Position numbers and translations under genes: made by a program
Assembly: GCA_963921425.1 (NCBI GenBank)
Contig: OY992840.1
Location: 9,612,501-9,676,500, forward strand
DNA length: 64,000 bases
Direction: 5' to 3'
DNA from: Dryas octopetala
Taxonomy: Eukaryota; Streptophyta; Magnoliopsida; Rosales; Rosaceae
In this document: positions 45,601 to 55,386 of the stretch, piece by piece
Position numbering within the stretch: the stretch's first letter is position 1
How the letters are laid out: each line of letters begins with the position of its first letter
The notes under the pieces: model-generated
Told to the model about the DNA's origin: nothing
The model's database searches: none
What the model saw: only the letters and a program-made list of their open reading frames with translations

Positions 45601-46778
45601 AGAATGGACAGGAACATTTAGCTTGCAGATTAAAGAAATCCATTTATGGATTAAAACAAGCATCTAGGCAATGGTACGTAAAATTTGATTCAGTAATCTC
45701 TTCTTATGGTTTTCTAGAAAACTCATCTGATGAGTGCATATACCTTAAAGTGTGTGGGAGTGATTTTATTTTCCTAGTGCTTTATGTGGATGACATTCTG
45801 CTAGCAAGTAGCAATAAAGTCTTGTTACATGAAACTAAAGCTTTTCTGTCCAATAAATTCGAAATGAAGGACCTTGGAGAAGCCTCATATGTTTTAGGAA
45901 TTGAAATTAAGAGAGATAGAAAGAATTTTCTATTGGGACTCTCACAACAAGCATACATTATGAGGGTTCTAAAACGTTTTGACATGCTGAATTGCAAGCC
46001 AGGAGATTCACCAATGTCAAAGGGAGACAAGTTCAGCAAGAAACAATGTCCTACAAATGACCAAGAAAGATTGTTCATGAAAGACAAGCCATACGCTTCA
46101 CTGGTTGGGTCTCTGATGTACGCCCAAACATGCACAAGACCTGATTTAGCTTTTGCAGTAGGAATGTTGGGAAGATATCAGGTGGATCCAGGCCAAGCTC
46201 ATTGGATTGCAGGGAAGAAAGTGCTCAGGTATTTACAGAAAACAAAGGACTACATGTTGGTTTTCAGGAGAGTGAAAGAACTAGATTTAATAGGCTTTTC
46301 AGATTCAGACTTTGCAGGGTGTGTGGATAGTTTGAAATCAACTATAGGGTACATTTTCATGTTTGGAGGAGCAACAGTTTCATGGAAAAGTGTAAAGCAG
46401 ACTTTGACAACTACTTCAACCATGCAGGCTGAATATGTTGCAGTTTATGAAACAGCAGTACATGCTATTTGGTTAAAGAGTTTTATGTTAGAGGCCAAAA
46501 TGGTTGAGTCAGTATCAAATCCCATCAGAATATATTGTGATAATAGTGGGGCTGTTAGTTTTTCGAAGAATAGCAAGAGGACCTCGAAATCTAAACACAT
46601 TGGCACAAAAATTTTAATGGTAAGAGAGAATGTAAAAGCTGGAGAATTTCAAATAGAGCATGTCAATACCCAAGATCAGCTGGCAGATTCTTTTACTAAA
46701 GCATTGGCAGTAAATGTTTTCAAACGACATGTTGCAAGCATGGGAGTTCTTGAGAGCTTAGATGCTGCACTTCAGTGA
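42696..46778 (+). CDS. Gag-Pol polyprotein of the copia element
   Basis: One intact frame of 1360 aa. Gag spans about 1-240 with a CCHC knuckle (CFHCHKAGHFKKEC) near 252. Protease has WWIDTGSPIHIA near 295. The pre-integrase finger begins LWHKRLAHISKERM near 435. The integrase triad lies at HTDICGPF (about 495), RSDRGGEF (about 558) and NGVAERRNRT (about 602). Reverse transcriptase has YVDDILLAS near 1030. RNase H includes SDSDFAGC near 1204, then TMQAEYVA and the IYCDNSGAVSFSKN block. All active-site residues are present and there is no stop, so the copy may be competent. Confidence 0.96.
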   Translation: MSFTSIEPLNGHNFKKWRQDIEIVLGLNDLDLALREDKPAALTATSTQEEKVKFEKWEKANRMSILIMKRAMADIVKGGIEDNASAKAYLEAITDKYKESEKAETSNLMAALTTKKFDGKGSVREFIMSLIDIAAKLKALKIPIVDEFVVHQVLCSLPDQYEHLITIYSAQKEKWTLNELIGMCVQEEERFKKGKAVAEVNFVQQGTNNSGKKVYKNNKKNFSKSKGTPDQGSSSKTTPDSLKAVKTNKFKCFHCHKAGHFKKECDKWKAWMIKKGNPYCFYLEVNLVDSPINSWWIDTGSPIHIANSLQGITRRRTPRKDEINIGVGNGMPVAVKAIGAVSIRLAIGFLLELEEVFVIPSLRRNLVSVVQLVRKDINFAINKNGLQLSQFSSVIGNATLINDHWKLVCSENNNITEINMLSANKRSRTNEFSSMLWHKRLAHISKERMQVLIKENIIPKLDFSDFGDCIECIKGKTTSTRKVGANRSTKLLEIIHTDICGPFSCRTICKNAYFILFIDDFSRFCTMYLISEKSQALEVFKIFKTEVEKQLGTQIKIVRSDRGGEFYGKYSEAGQHLGPFAQYLQQHGIQAQYTTSGTPQQNGVAERRNRTLMEMVRSMMCTAGLPKFLWREALKTANYVTNRAPSKVLNKTPFELWTGRKPGLMHLHVWGCKAEAKFYNPDQKKLDSRTTSAFFIGYPEKSKGFRFYCPSHTNRIMETNIAKFIDEAVSSNEVALSDLELLELSDRTQVQNEYVDLAYSIPDQIIPMPENPVIQQPQDAAQIDNPQPDINQFEQQVEDAPRRFSTRQRKSALSDDYVLYLQEVDFDIGEESDPRNFTQAINNANSQNWNEAMKAEIDSMYKNEIWELTEVPQGFKPIGSKWIFKTKKNPDGSIERFKARLVAKSFTQKEGIDFNETFSPVSSKDAFRVIMALVAHFDLKLHQMDVKTAFLNGELEEEIYMLQPEGFIKNGQEHLACRLKKSIYGLKQASRQWYVKFDSVISSYGFLENSSDECIYLKVCGSDFIFLVLYVDDILLASSNKVLLHETKAFLSNKFEMKDLGEASYVLGIEIKRDRKNFLLGLSQQAYIMRVLKRFDMLNCKPGDSPMSKGDKFSKKQCPTNDQERLFMKDKPYASLVGSLMYAQTCTRPDLAFAVGMLGRYQVDPGQAHWIAGKKVLRYLQKTKDYMLVFRRVKELDLIGFSDSDFAGCVDSLKSTIGYIFMFGGATVSWKSVKQTLTTTSTMQAEYVAVYETAVHAIWLKSFMLEAKMVESVSNPIRIYCDNSGAVSFSKNSKRTSKSKHIGTKILMVRENVKAGEFQIEHVNTQDQLADSFTKALAVNVFKRHVASMGVLESLDAALQ

Positions 46779-47462
46779 GAATTTTAGGAATAGTGGGAGA
46801 CATTCATAAACTTTTTAATCAGTTCATTTTGTTCCTATATATATATAAGTTGGTTTACTGCAATTTTAGTTGAGATTGCAGAAACTAAGTGCTTGAAGTT
46901 TTCAAATTTTAGCGTTTTGAATTTAAGAATTACTTTTGGATATGTTGAATTGAAATAGACCAATCATGATTTTAGTTTTGTCTATTTAATTTTTCTTAAC
47001 AAATTCTTATTTTAAGTTCAGTTTTGTATACATACATACATAAATGATATCAGCATGTATATCTATTTGGTTTTGACTAAGTCTTACAGTAAATGCAGTC
47101 AGTGACATAAGTCCACTGATTGATCATGCATACATGAATCTTGCCATTGAGTTTAATAATTTTTACATACAGGAATGTAGAATTTACAGAAAGGACCGAG
47201 TTTACAACATTCTTGTAAACTAAATTTTTTCTTTTTCATATCTTGTGAATGATTTTCGAGAGATGCATTGTAGATATTAATGATTATGAATGGTTTGAGC
47301 ATATTTAATAGCTCTGTTACTGCTCATAGTCTGATATCCAACATTGCATCTCATGAGAATCGATCTAAATTTGGTTCTGTATAACAAGTCTAGTGCACCT
47401 ACAGGTTGCTTAAAGTGCTAGGTGAATTTTGACAAGGAACAATGACTGTCCAAGTGGGAGAA
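46779..47462 (+). other. 3' untranslated region of the copia element
   Basis: About 680 AT-rich bases without a gene, ending in the purine tract AAGTGGGAGAA immediately before the 3' LTR. Confidence 0.65.
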
Positions 47463-47943
47463 TGTAAGATTAAGTTGGACATTCCTTGTTCATTTAGAAA
47501 TCAGCAAATCACCAACGCTTCTTCATGTACAAGCAAGTCGACTGTTATCAGAAAACCTTTTCAGTATAGGACTAGGATACTTGAAGGACTTATACAATTA
47601 TACAAGACAAAGGAATTAAGTAATTGATGCATATAGAGTTCCATGAGGATTGTAAATCCGAGAATCCTTTCATGGGAGGGACTTGGATTTCAGGGGACTC
47701 TATATAAGCATGGTCCCTGGTCACACAGCATGTAAGTAGTCTATGCATTCTGCCCCATTGCGTGAGAGACTCGAGCTGTGCTGATTGGAAGGCTGTTGCT
47801 GCGCACTTGTGTGCTTTAATCCAATTGCATAATGGCTTCACTAGGTCAGTAGAGTTGTTTTCTGATATTGGCATTGGAATGACAATTGGTTAATATGATA
47901 AGGCTTGTGTTTTGTGTATTGTGTGGATGTAATCATACTTACA
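47463..47943 (+). repeat. 3' LTR of the copia element
   Basis: 481 bp with the same TGTAAG and TTACA ends. It is followed by the TTGTT duplication. Confidence 0.95.
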
Positions 47944-47948
47944 TTGTT

Positions 47949-48789
47949 TGCATGTACCTCTACGTTGAAGTAGCAATCGATTATATTTTGGAAAGATTCT
48001 AGTTTAATACCTTTCTTAATTCTTACTCTTTTGGCTAAGAAGGGAATTTCCGTATACATCCAAAAATATGATTCTGGTCTACATGGTAAAAGTAAACGAC
48101 TTACCCACGGCAATGTTTACCGAATTAATTATGTTTCGGAGATCACTAAAATTAATAATTAATGCATATATATTCCTAACATATATATTCTACTTTTCAT
48201 GTAGTCAATTGATGGAGTTTAAAAAACTTGTAGACATGAAGATGACTTGCGGCAGTGGCATTAGACCACGTAAAATAAAATTAAAATGACTTGTTTGTTA
48301 CTAATTAGTAATTAGTAATCACTTGGTCAAAAGGCAAAGCTGTTGTTTACTATAAATTAATCACAGCTATTAATCCCAATCGTTGTCACTGTTTGAATTT
48401 TTCTTTGTGCACTTGATCGAGTACTTGCGAAAATGCTGTTTAGTCCAATTTTTCTTGATTATTTAATCTCAATTTACATGATATTTTCACTTAAATTCTA
48501 CTATATAATAAAGTTCATTCAAAGTCCACTCAGGTGGAAAGGTTTAAAATGAGATATTTGAATTTTTGTACTCATGTAGTGTATGTAAATTATAACTTAT
48601 TTGACTTATAAAAGTTTCAATTATTCAGATTAATGAAATGTCATATGAATTTGATTATTTCACTCATTAAGAATGTACCTAACACACCCTGGCCTCTTAT
48701 AAAACATGAATAATTAATATATTCAAAACAAAAAGAGGCTAAGCAACTTCATGGAAGCAGCTTTAATTAGTTTATAGGTTCCACGTCCC
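47949..48789. other. Intergenic, no gene seen
   Basis: AT-rich DNA without a credible coding frame. No element ends were recognised. Confidence 0.45.
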
Positions 48790-49135
48790 AAACTGCTGGA
48801 ACTTTTTGTTGTTCACTGAGTCACCGCCTTTCTTTTTCATAAGTTCTGGGTCGGCTCAGTGGCCTCGTCAGCTCCGACTCAACCCCCGGCCCACCCTGCT
48901 ACCGTGTCTCCGCCACGTCACCACCTCAACTTTCCTCGTAGTTCGCGTCGTCGTCGTCGTGGAGGCAGAGGGGCCCCACAAACGCAATGCCCGCCCTGGC
49001 CACGTCAGCACGAATGATTGGAAGCAATGTACTTGGCGGTGGGGGACCCACGTGCGGTTGTCGTTTAGGTGAGGACGAGGTTTCGCTTCGTGGATCCGAG
49101 GTGGATCTCTTGACGCTACGGTCACTAGTGCTTTT
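48790..49135. promoter_or_regulatory. GC-rich island with several ACGT-core motifs
   Basis: In otherwise AT-rich DNA this 340-bp stretch is rich in G+C and CpG. It contains GCCACGTCA, GGCCACGTCAGC and CCCACGTGCGG, the ACGT cores bound by bZIP/bHLH factors, and a CGTCGTCGTCGTCGT run. Frames across it (for example 48806-49072) do not resemble a protein I know. It could be an orphan promoter or the remnant of a gene end. No TATA box is obvious. Confidence 0.4.
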
Positions 49136-49614
49136 TAACTTTTAACATTTTGCTTTCGTAGGAATCATTTTCCCTTATTTTAAGTTTCTTTGTTTGTACT
49201 ATGTGCGCCTAGCCTGCATATAATATTTTTACTGTACAAAGATTTTTTCTAACTTATTTACAGCAATGAACAATTATTAGATGCATCCACTGAAGATATT
49301 TTAATTTAATCGATAGTTGCCGATGACTATTTGGTCAAGTAAATAATACATTAATACTCAGCTCTTTCTTTGTCAAAAACAATTTGAGTTCAAATTATAT
49401 ATATATATTATTGGTGATTTCGATATTAGTCTATAAAATGCTTTTTTTTTAGAGTCTAATACCATTACTTTTCTTTTAATAGTTTAAGCCTATATTTAAA
49501 ATCTTGCTCCACGTAGAATAATAATATTATATTAGATTTTTACTATTTACAAATTATGCCATTATGTAATTAATATTTGTTTTCAAATTGTGATACTCTT
49601 TAATTGCCATTAAT
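49136..49614. other. Intergenic, no gene seen
   Basis: AT-rich, with an (AT)n run near 49398. Nothing identifiable. Confidence 0.4.
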
Positions 49615-50260
49615 TCTCCAATTTTTCTAAAAAAATAATAGAAAATTAGAATTAAATACCGAATTCTAATAATCTTTTAGAATAACATGAAAACCATATA
49701 ATATTTCAATTGAACTACCAAATTCAAATATAGTTTTTTAAATTAGGTCACAAACATGTTGGCCTCTTTGTTTTGGGCCTTTTCATTTGACATTTTTGTC
49801 CTTGAGGCTTTTATACTGTCTTGGAAGTTGGCTAATGTAGTCTAATTATACTTGTGAACATAAAATTACAACGTTGCCCTTAATTTAGTTTAGAGTATAG
49901 AAATGTGATGTAGGGTATAGAAATGAGGTGCAGAGTATATAAATGAGGTTTAGGGTTTTGAATTGAGCTTATGGTTTAGGGTTTAGGTTTGTCCAAAACC
50001 CGAGAGCTAAACCTTAAGTCATTTTGCTGCGTAGCAGTCAAACACAAACTTAATATTTTTTTATTGATTTATTTTTAATTGACCATATTTTTTTATTGTA
50101 GTGTCATGTGATGTAATATTTGTGAATTATAGTACCTTTTACTATATTATTATGTTTAACTTTTCAACAAGTACCTAATTTAAAATGCTATTAAATTTTG
50201 ATATCTAAACTAAAACACTATTGAAATTTGGCACCTAAAATTAACAGACCTAAAAATGAA
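49615..50260 (+). repeat. Unclassified dispersed repeat, copy A (related to 58590-59370)
   Basis: The left block shares CATGAAAACCATATAATATTT, AGGTCACAAACATGT and CCTTGAGGCTTTTATA with 58650-58850. The right block shares GTGATGTAATATTTGTGAATT and GACTTTTCAAC-type words (here ACTTTTCAACAAGTACCTAAT) with 59200-59350. The middles differ; this copy carries a set of TATAGAAATGAGG-like repeats at 49895-49960. No terminal repeats or duplications could be fixed. Confidence 0.6.
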
Positions 50261-50305
50261 TCTCCTAAAATTCATTAAAACACTAAATTTAGGACGTGTG
50301 ATATA

Positions 50306-50330
50306 TATATATATATATATAATTGAGTCA
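50306..50330 (+). repeat. (AT)n microsatellite
   Basis: About a dozen AT units. Confidence 0.85.
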
Positions 50331-50408
50331 AATATGGAACCTACAACTGAGAATTGTCTGTAGGTTCATAATAATGTAGGTGTTTTAATTCATATAGGTT
50401 TATTAATT

Positions 50409-50888
50409 GGCTTATTTACACCATTACCCCCTGTAAGATACACTTTTTTTCACTTTGCCCCTTGAAACTTAAATTCTCTCAGTTTGCCACCTGAACTTCA
50501 CACAGTTATTGCAAAAGATCATATGCCGTCAACTCTGTCAATTTTTCCGTTAAAATAGCTGACGTGGCACCTATATGGCATGAGTGGGACCCTTTTTTAG
50601 CTATGTAAGATCCATGTGGACAAAATAATAAAAAAAAAATAATAAGATCCATGTCAATTTTTTATAATTTGTTTTGTCCACATGGATCTTACATAACTAG
50701 AAAAGAGTATCACCCATGCCATATAAGTGCCACGTCAGCTTTTTTAACAGAAAAATTGACAGAGTTAACGGCATAGGGTCTTTTGCAATAACTGTGTGAA
50801 GTTCAGGTGGCAAACTGAGAGGATTTAAGTTTCAGGGGGCAAAGTGAAAAAAAGTGTATCTTACAGGGGGTAATGGTATGAATAAGCC
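50409..50888. mobile_element. 480-bp near-palindromic foldback MITE with 9-bp target duplication
   Basis: Left arm (50409 to about 50640) and right arm (about 50655-50888) are reverse complements over almost their full length. For example CTGTAAGATACAC at the left and GTGTATCTTACAG at the right, and CCATGTGGACAAAA and TTTTGTCCACATGG near the centre. TTATTAATT is repeated exactly at 50400-50408 and 50889-50897. A 9-bp duplication with very long inverted repeats fits a Mutator-like non-autonomous element. It contains no coding frame. Confidence 0.88.
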
Positions 50889-50897
50889 TTATTAATT

Positions 50898-51835
50898 TGT
50901 GTAGGTTATTATTACTAAAAAAAATTGTATGTAGGTTCATTAATTGTTGTAGGTAATTTATTTGTTAATGATTTAGTACATTAGAATTGTGTTCATTATA
51001 TTTATTATTTATATAGAAAAAAAATTTAGGTTCATTATTTATTTATGAGAATTATTTGTATGGGCATTCATGATTGACATTTGAAAAAAATATCCAACAA
51101 CGTAGCATTAGTATTTAAAGCACAAAAAATTGTAAAGAGTAAATATAGATGTTAACTAAGGAAAAAATGTCTTAAATATAATTGAGGGCATATAAGGAAT
51201 TTACAAAGTTTAAATTTAAAAAATATTAATTAACAAAATCTAAAAATAGAAAGAATGGTGAGTTGGCAAGTGGTCAAAGGGATTAACACACGAAAAAAAT
51301 AATATCATGGGTATTAGTGTAGAAAATATGAATTTGAAGAGGATTTTTCTAATTTACTAATATTTGAATTGATATTTACTTTCTTCCAAGGGAATATAAC
51401 ATATTGATTGTTTTCAACTTTTCTTATTTGATTAATTAGCTTAAGATCTCCACTAATAATTATATATTTTCATTTAGAATTTGAGATCTTCACTTAAAAT
51501 TACCTTCACTCGACCTTGATAGTTCAAAGATTTGTAGATAGATGTCACATTGACACTTAAGAGGTTCACGTTTCATTTTGATTTTGGGTCACGAGGTTGA
51601 TATATGGTTAATTAGCACATAATAGTCATTCAAGACACTCACGTACGTAATTATATGGTTTGCACATAAACAAATGATTGAGGACGCATATGTGTGGTCT
51701 ACATGTGATGATCAATATTTACATATTACCTCACATTGAGAATATGAAGCTTTATATAAATATAAATATATACATATATAATGTTTAAGGCATCTTCACT
51801 TATTGCCAATTAATTTAATTTTGCGTTGGATACTA
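50898..51835. other. Intergenic, no gene seen
   Basis: AT-rich DNA. No coding frame, RNA gene or element boundary recognised. Confidence 0.4.
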
Positions 51836-51854
51836 GCTCCAATTTCTTCATGTT

Positions 51855-52010
51855 GTTAGAGCACGCAATACACGTGTTAGGCCTGACGGCCACATGTGCT
51901 CGTACGCCATCTACAATTGTTCGCGTGTTTGGCTTAAGTGGTGCCACACTGCCACATGTGAGGGAGAGTTTTGAGAGTCCTCAAACTAGGAATGTATAGT
52001 CTTGCATAAC
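51855..52010 (+). repeat. Diverged relative of the TRIM-like internal sequence at 57226-57341
   Basis: Words such as CACGTGTTAGGCC, GGCCACATGTGCTCGTACG, TTCGCGTGTTTGGCTTAA and CCACATGTGAGGGAGAG correspond in order to the inside of the TRIM-like element at 57.2 kb (TACACGTGCTCCTACG, TTCACGTGTAAGGCTTAA). It is strongly diverged. Confidence 0.5.
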
Positions 52011-52174
52011 TAAATATAAGACTTAATGTTTTTTCGCCTATTGTCATGCAATTAATTTATATTGAATACTTATATTTCTTCACAATCTGCATACATACGA
52101 TATAAAATGGTTGAGTGAAAACTATAAAAAATATTTTAAAGTATTTTTTCAGTATGACCATAACACCTCCACAT

Positions 52175-52263
52175 GGTGTTACTAATCTACTTATATTATA
52201 ATATGTTTATATTTATTAAAATTAGTCGTTCACTCATATTATTACATGTAGATTAGTAACACC
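52175..52263. repeat. Short inverted repeat, interrupted by a MITE at its right edge
   Basis: GGTGTTACTAATCTAC (52175-52190) and its exact reverse complement GTAGATTAGTAACACC (52248-52263) enclose 57 bases. The neighbouring MITE has its duplication (52260-52268) overlapping the right arm, so it inserted after this hairpin existed. Confidence 0.75.
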
Positions 52264-52268
52264 ACAAC

Positions 52269-52449
52269 GAGAAATTATTCTGTATAATCGATATATTGAC
52301 ATGTAGTATAATCAGTCTATGTGTTATAATATGAGTGGATGTTATTAATACTATACCCTACTAATATAAACACATTGTCCAATAATACCCTTAAATGTTG
52401 GATTGGTTATACCACATAATGGTATATCAGTTATACCCTATAATTTTTC
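52269..52449. mobile_element. 181-bp MITE with 9-bp duplication, sister of 11133-11312
   Basis: CACCACAAC is repeated exactly at 52260-52268 and 52450-52458. The left end GAGAAATTATTCTGTATAAT and the reverse complement of the right end GAAAAATTATAGGGTATAAC are imperfect inverted repeats. The body matches the 11.1-kb copy in reverse orientation. Confidence 0.82.
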
Positions 52450-52458
52450 CACCACAAC

Positions 52459-53661
52459 ATATTTTTTTCAATTTTTGACAGCAATAATATATTTTTTTTA
52501 TCAGTTAGCTAGGGTTGAAATGCTAAATCTTGACCGGATTTGTTTTCAGAGTTTGAGACCGATATATACGATTAGCTTAATTTGGACAGCCGCCATATGC
52601 GCATGTGCATGTAAATGTGTGCAGTGTGCAAAATAGTTTTTTCTACAAATAGAAGAGAGAGATTAAACTTGATGCTTAATTTGGCTCTGAAGCTTAACTT
52701 GAGTTGTTTATTAATTTTAGTTGTTTACCCGCGCCAAACCCAAAGAAGACCAATTTTTATTTTTTCAGGACAAAATTTTATTGTTTGTAAATCTAGGATG
52801 CAAACATTCTCGCAAATTTAATGCCAGTCATGTGGGCAACAAGATCTAATCAGCACCCACCAAGTAATTTATTTGATATTATGGAAAATACTAATCTCTT
52901 CATATGCACTAGAAGAGAACGTATTAGCATAAAGAAATATCCACTTAATTAAATAAAATTAAAAAAGAAAGGCTAGCACATGTTGTGTTAGCTCAAGCAT
53001 TGAAACATTGAAAGTACGTAGTTGTCCTTTTCCCTGCCAATAATTGGAGTCCAAATGTGGACACTTTCCCTGCTTTTCTCTGACAACGATGGCAAGCAAA
53101 TGGTTTTTATTTTTTGGGTTCTTTGTTTTGCTAACAATTTCTTAAACCAATTAGGATTTGCAATACAGGTTGTATCCTAATTGCTTACACTTGTCGTACG
53201 TTCGGGTAGGTAAATTGATCTGTTATTGGTACGTCACCACATGAATGTTCGGTTGGCACAGCTAAATAGTCATGAAGTTCCGACCTTTACCTACCCTTTC
53301 TGTTTCTTTTAAATCGAGATGAAAATGACATAGCCTTAACTTTATACAAACGTACATGAGCTATGTACGTAATTATAAAATTATTGGGTGTGACACTAAC
53401 ATCATAATATTGTAAATTACCTATTTGGTGATTTGGTTTTTTTTTTTCCTATTTGCTCGGCCTAGGGGGTTGCCATCCCACATCTTCAGAGGTCGCCGGT
53501 GCTCCGTCCAGAGCTTGGTGGCTTCATGCTCCGCCATTTGGGGGGTTGCCCGACCCCCTACCCTATAATGTGCATCCATCCTTTGTTTACTACTTTAAAA
53601 CTCAAACTTACTTAGGAAGTTTTCTCTTACTAAATAGTCTAATTAACATGTTATATTGGAC
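52459..53661. other. Intergenic, no gene seen
   Basis: Mostly AT-rich. At 53455-53565 there is a short GC-richer patch (GGGGGTTGCC repeated twice) with no recognisable protein. Confidence 0.4.
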
Positions 53662-54539
53662 GGAGAATATTTTTACACTCTACTTTTCTTCACATGCACT
53701 CTTTTATTTTTTATATATTTTTATTAGTTGAAGTCTCAAGTTTACCCTTACACTTTTTTTTTTTTCCTAAACGACTTTATCTTCTTCACAAAACTTTTTA
53801 TTTCCGTCCTTTGCCTCTTTCTTTCTTCCAGATCCCAACGCAATTTACACCCAAATTTTACTCTACTGAGATAAACTCACCAAAGAACTTGGTAGTCATA
53901 AGTTCTTAAGCATACAAATACAAGCTAGCAAATGAATATTGTAATATGACAATTTTCATTGGGGGGTTTAATTGAATGAGATTATGAGACTCACAATAAA
54001 GGAAGCAAGGACCCACTAAAAGGAAAGTGAAAAAAATTGCTATTCACACTTATCTGAGCATCATTCAATGTTTTCTAAAGATCGATCTAAGAGGCTCTCA
54101 CATCGTTTTGGCTTTGAGAATGTAAAACTAAAACCGGTCATCAACTAGCAACGGGTATCCATAAGAGCTTGACCTATTTGGAACATAGTGTGGGATATAC
54201 AGCATAAGTACTGTTATGTAATATATGCTCCCACTTCAACTAATAAAATTGCGCAACAAGTTTGGTGGGAATGAATGAGATAATAGGATTAAATGGGAAG
54301 CTTTTGAGATGGTGCTTGCCCTAGTATCGAATCAATTAAGCATCGAGTGTGAATGGGTTGGGGATTTAGATGAGAGAAAGAGGTAGACAATGGAAACGAA
54401 ATTGTTTTGTAAAGAAGATGTTGTTTAGGAAAAATGTATAAGGGTAAATTTGAGACTTCAATTAATAAAAATATGTAAAAATATATTAAAAAAAGAAGAG
54501 GAGTGTAGGTGGGAAAATTGGAGTGCGAAAATAGCCTCC
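53662..54539. mobile_element. 878-bp element with about 230-bp terminal inverted repeats
   Basis: The left arm (53662 to about 53890) contains TTTTATTAGTTGAAGTCTCAA, TTTACCCTTA, CCTAAACGAC and TTCTTCACAAAAC. The reverse complement of the right arm (about 54310-54539) contains TTTTATTAATTGAAGTCTCAA, TTTACCCTTA, CCTAAACAAC and TTCTTTACAAAAC in the same order. The outer edges are GGAG..CTCC with flanks TATATTGGAC and TATATTGTAA, a decayed 9-10 bp duplication. Long arms and this duplication length suggest a MULE-type non-autonomous element. The 420-bp centre shows no gene. Confidence 0.75.
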
Positions 54540-54734
54540 TATATTGTAAATTGATATCAAACTTTTATTTGTCTCTCTCCGCCACAAAATCCAATTAGTT
54601 TTCACCTCAAAATCATCACTTTTATGCTCTTTGGACCAATCATTTTCCGAATCTGACTAGCGAGTCGTCGTTAGCAAGTCCCCACCTGATTCTCTTCCAT
54701 CATAGCGAGTCGCCGCAGCACCTATTGTTGCACT

Positions 54735-54926
54735 AGACTGAAGATTGGAGATGAGATCGGAGAGGTGTGTACGCGAGAAGAAAGGAGATCGAAGAGAGAA
54801 GAGATGAGAAAGCATATCGAAGAGAGGAGAGAGCAAATTAGAGAGAGGAGAAAGCATATAAGAGAGAGGAGAGAGGAGAAGAAGATGAGGTCACTGTGAG
54901 GATTAAAGGAGAAAAGAGAGAAAACT

Positions 54927-54968
<42 letters not shown>
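54735..54968 (+). repeat. Purine-rich GA repeats and (GA)n microsatellite
   Basis: Irregular GAGAGGAGA-type repeats from 54735 lead into a pure (GA)n run at about 54929-54966. Antisense frames across it are low-complexity artefacts. Confidence 0.85.
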
Positions 54969-54978
54969 CGGGTAGGCC

Positions 54979-55378
54979 TAGGGATGGAAAAATTCCCCAC
55001 CCTCGAAAATCCCCGTGGGGACCCGCCCCGATTAAGCGGGTATGGTAATACCATCCCCGTCCTCGTCCCCCGTATACTCGTTTAATACAATATTATATTA
55101 TACAATTATATTTTAATTTATTATCTTAATTTTTGTTGCATGTCTTTAAAATTTAATAGTGTTTTCTTTATGATTTAGTGTTATTGTAATATAATATGGT
55201 GAATTTTAATGTATTTCATCTATTATATTATATATTTATATTAATTTCATATGTTATTAATAAAAAAAAAATTAAAAATAATAGGGGCCCCGAATACCCC
55301 TGATGAGGACCCGATTATCTGGCGAGGCGGGTATGGTATTGGCAAACCCGCTCCGAACCCGCCCCGTTGCCATCCCTA
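54979..55378. mobile_element. 400-bp hAT-like MITE
   Basis: The element starts TAGGGATGG and ends CCATCCCTA. The flanks GGTAGGCC (54971-54978) and GGTGGGCC (55379-55386) match at 7 of 8 positions, an 8-bp duplication expected for hAT elements. Subterminal CCCCG/CGGGG motifs flank an AT-rich core. This type, with TAGGGATGGCAAC-like ends, is common in dicots. Confidence 0.82.
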
Positions 55379-55386
55379 GGTGGGCC

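Larger units (their letters stand above)
41380..47943 (+). mobile_element. Complete Ty1/copia LTR retrotransposon, 6,564 bp
   Basis: LTRs of exactly 481 bp (41380-41860 and 47463-47943) begin TGTAAG and end TTACA. They are flanked by a perfect 5-bp duplication TTGTT (41375-41379 and 47944-47948). The primer site TGGTATCAGAGCC follows the 5' LTR after two bases. A single Gag-Pol frame and a purine tract (AAGTGGGAGAA, 47452-47462) complete the structure. Integrase precedes reverse transcriptase, the copia order. At least five LTR differences are visible, so the insertion is recent but likely older than the Tat one. The lineage within copia is not assigned. Confidence 0.95.

Noticed and set aside
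48806-49125. Arg/Pro-rich frames on both strands
   Set aside because: Both strands are open because the stretch is GC-rich. Neither resembles a protein and neither has splice or promoter context.
54657-55054. Leu/Ser-rich minus-strand frames
   Set aside because: They arise from GA-repeat DNA and run into the hAT-like MITE; low complexity only.
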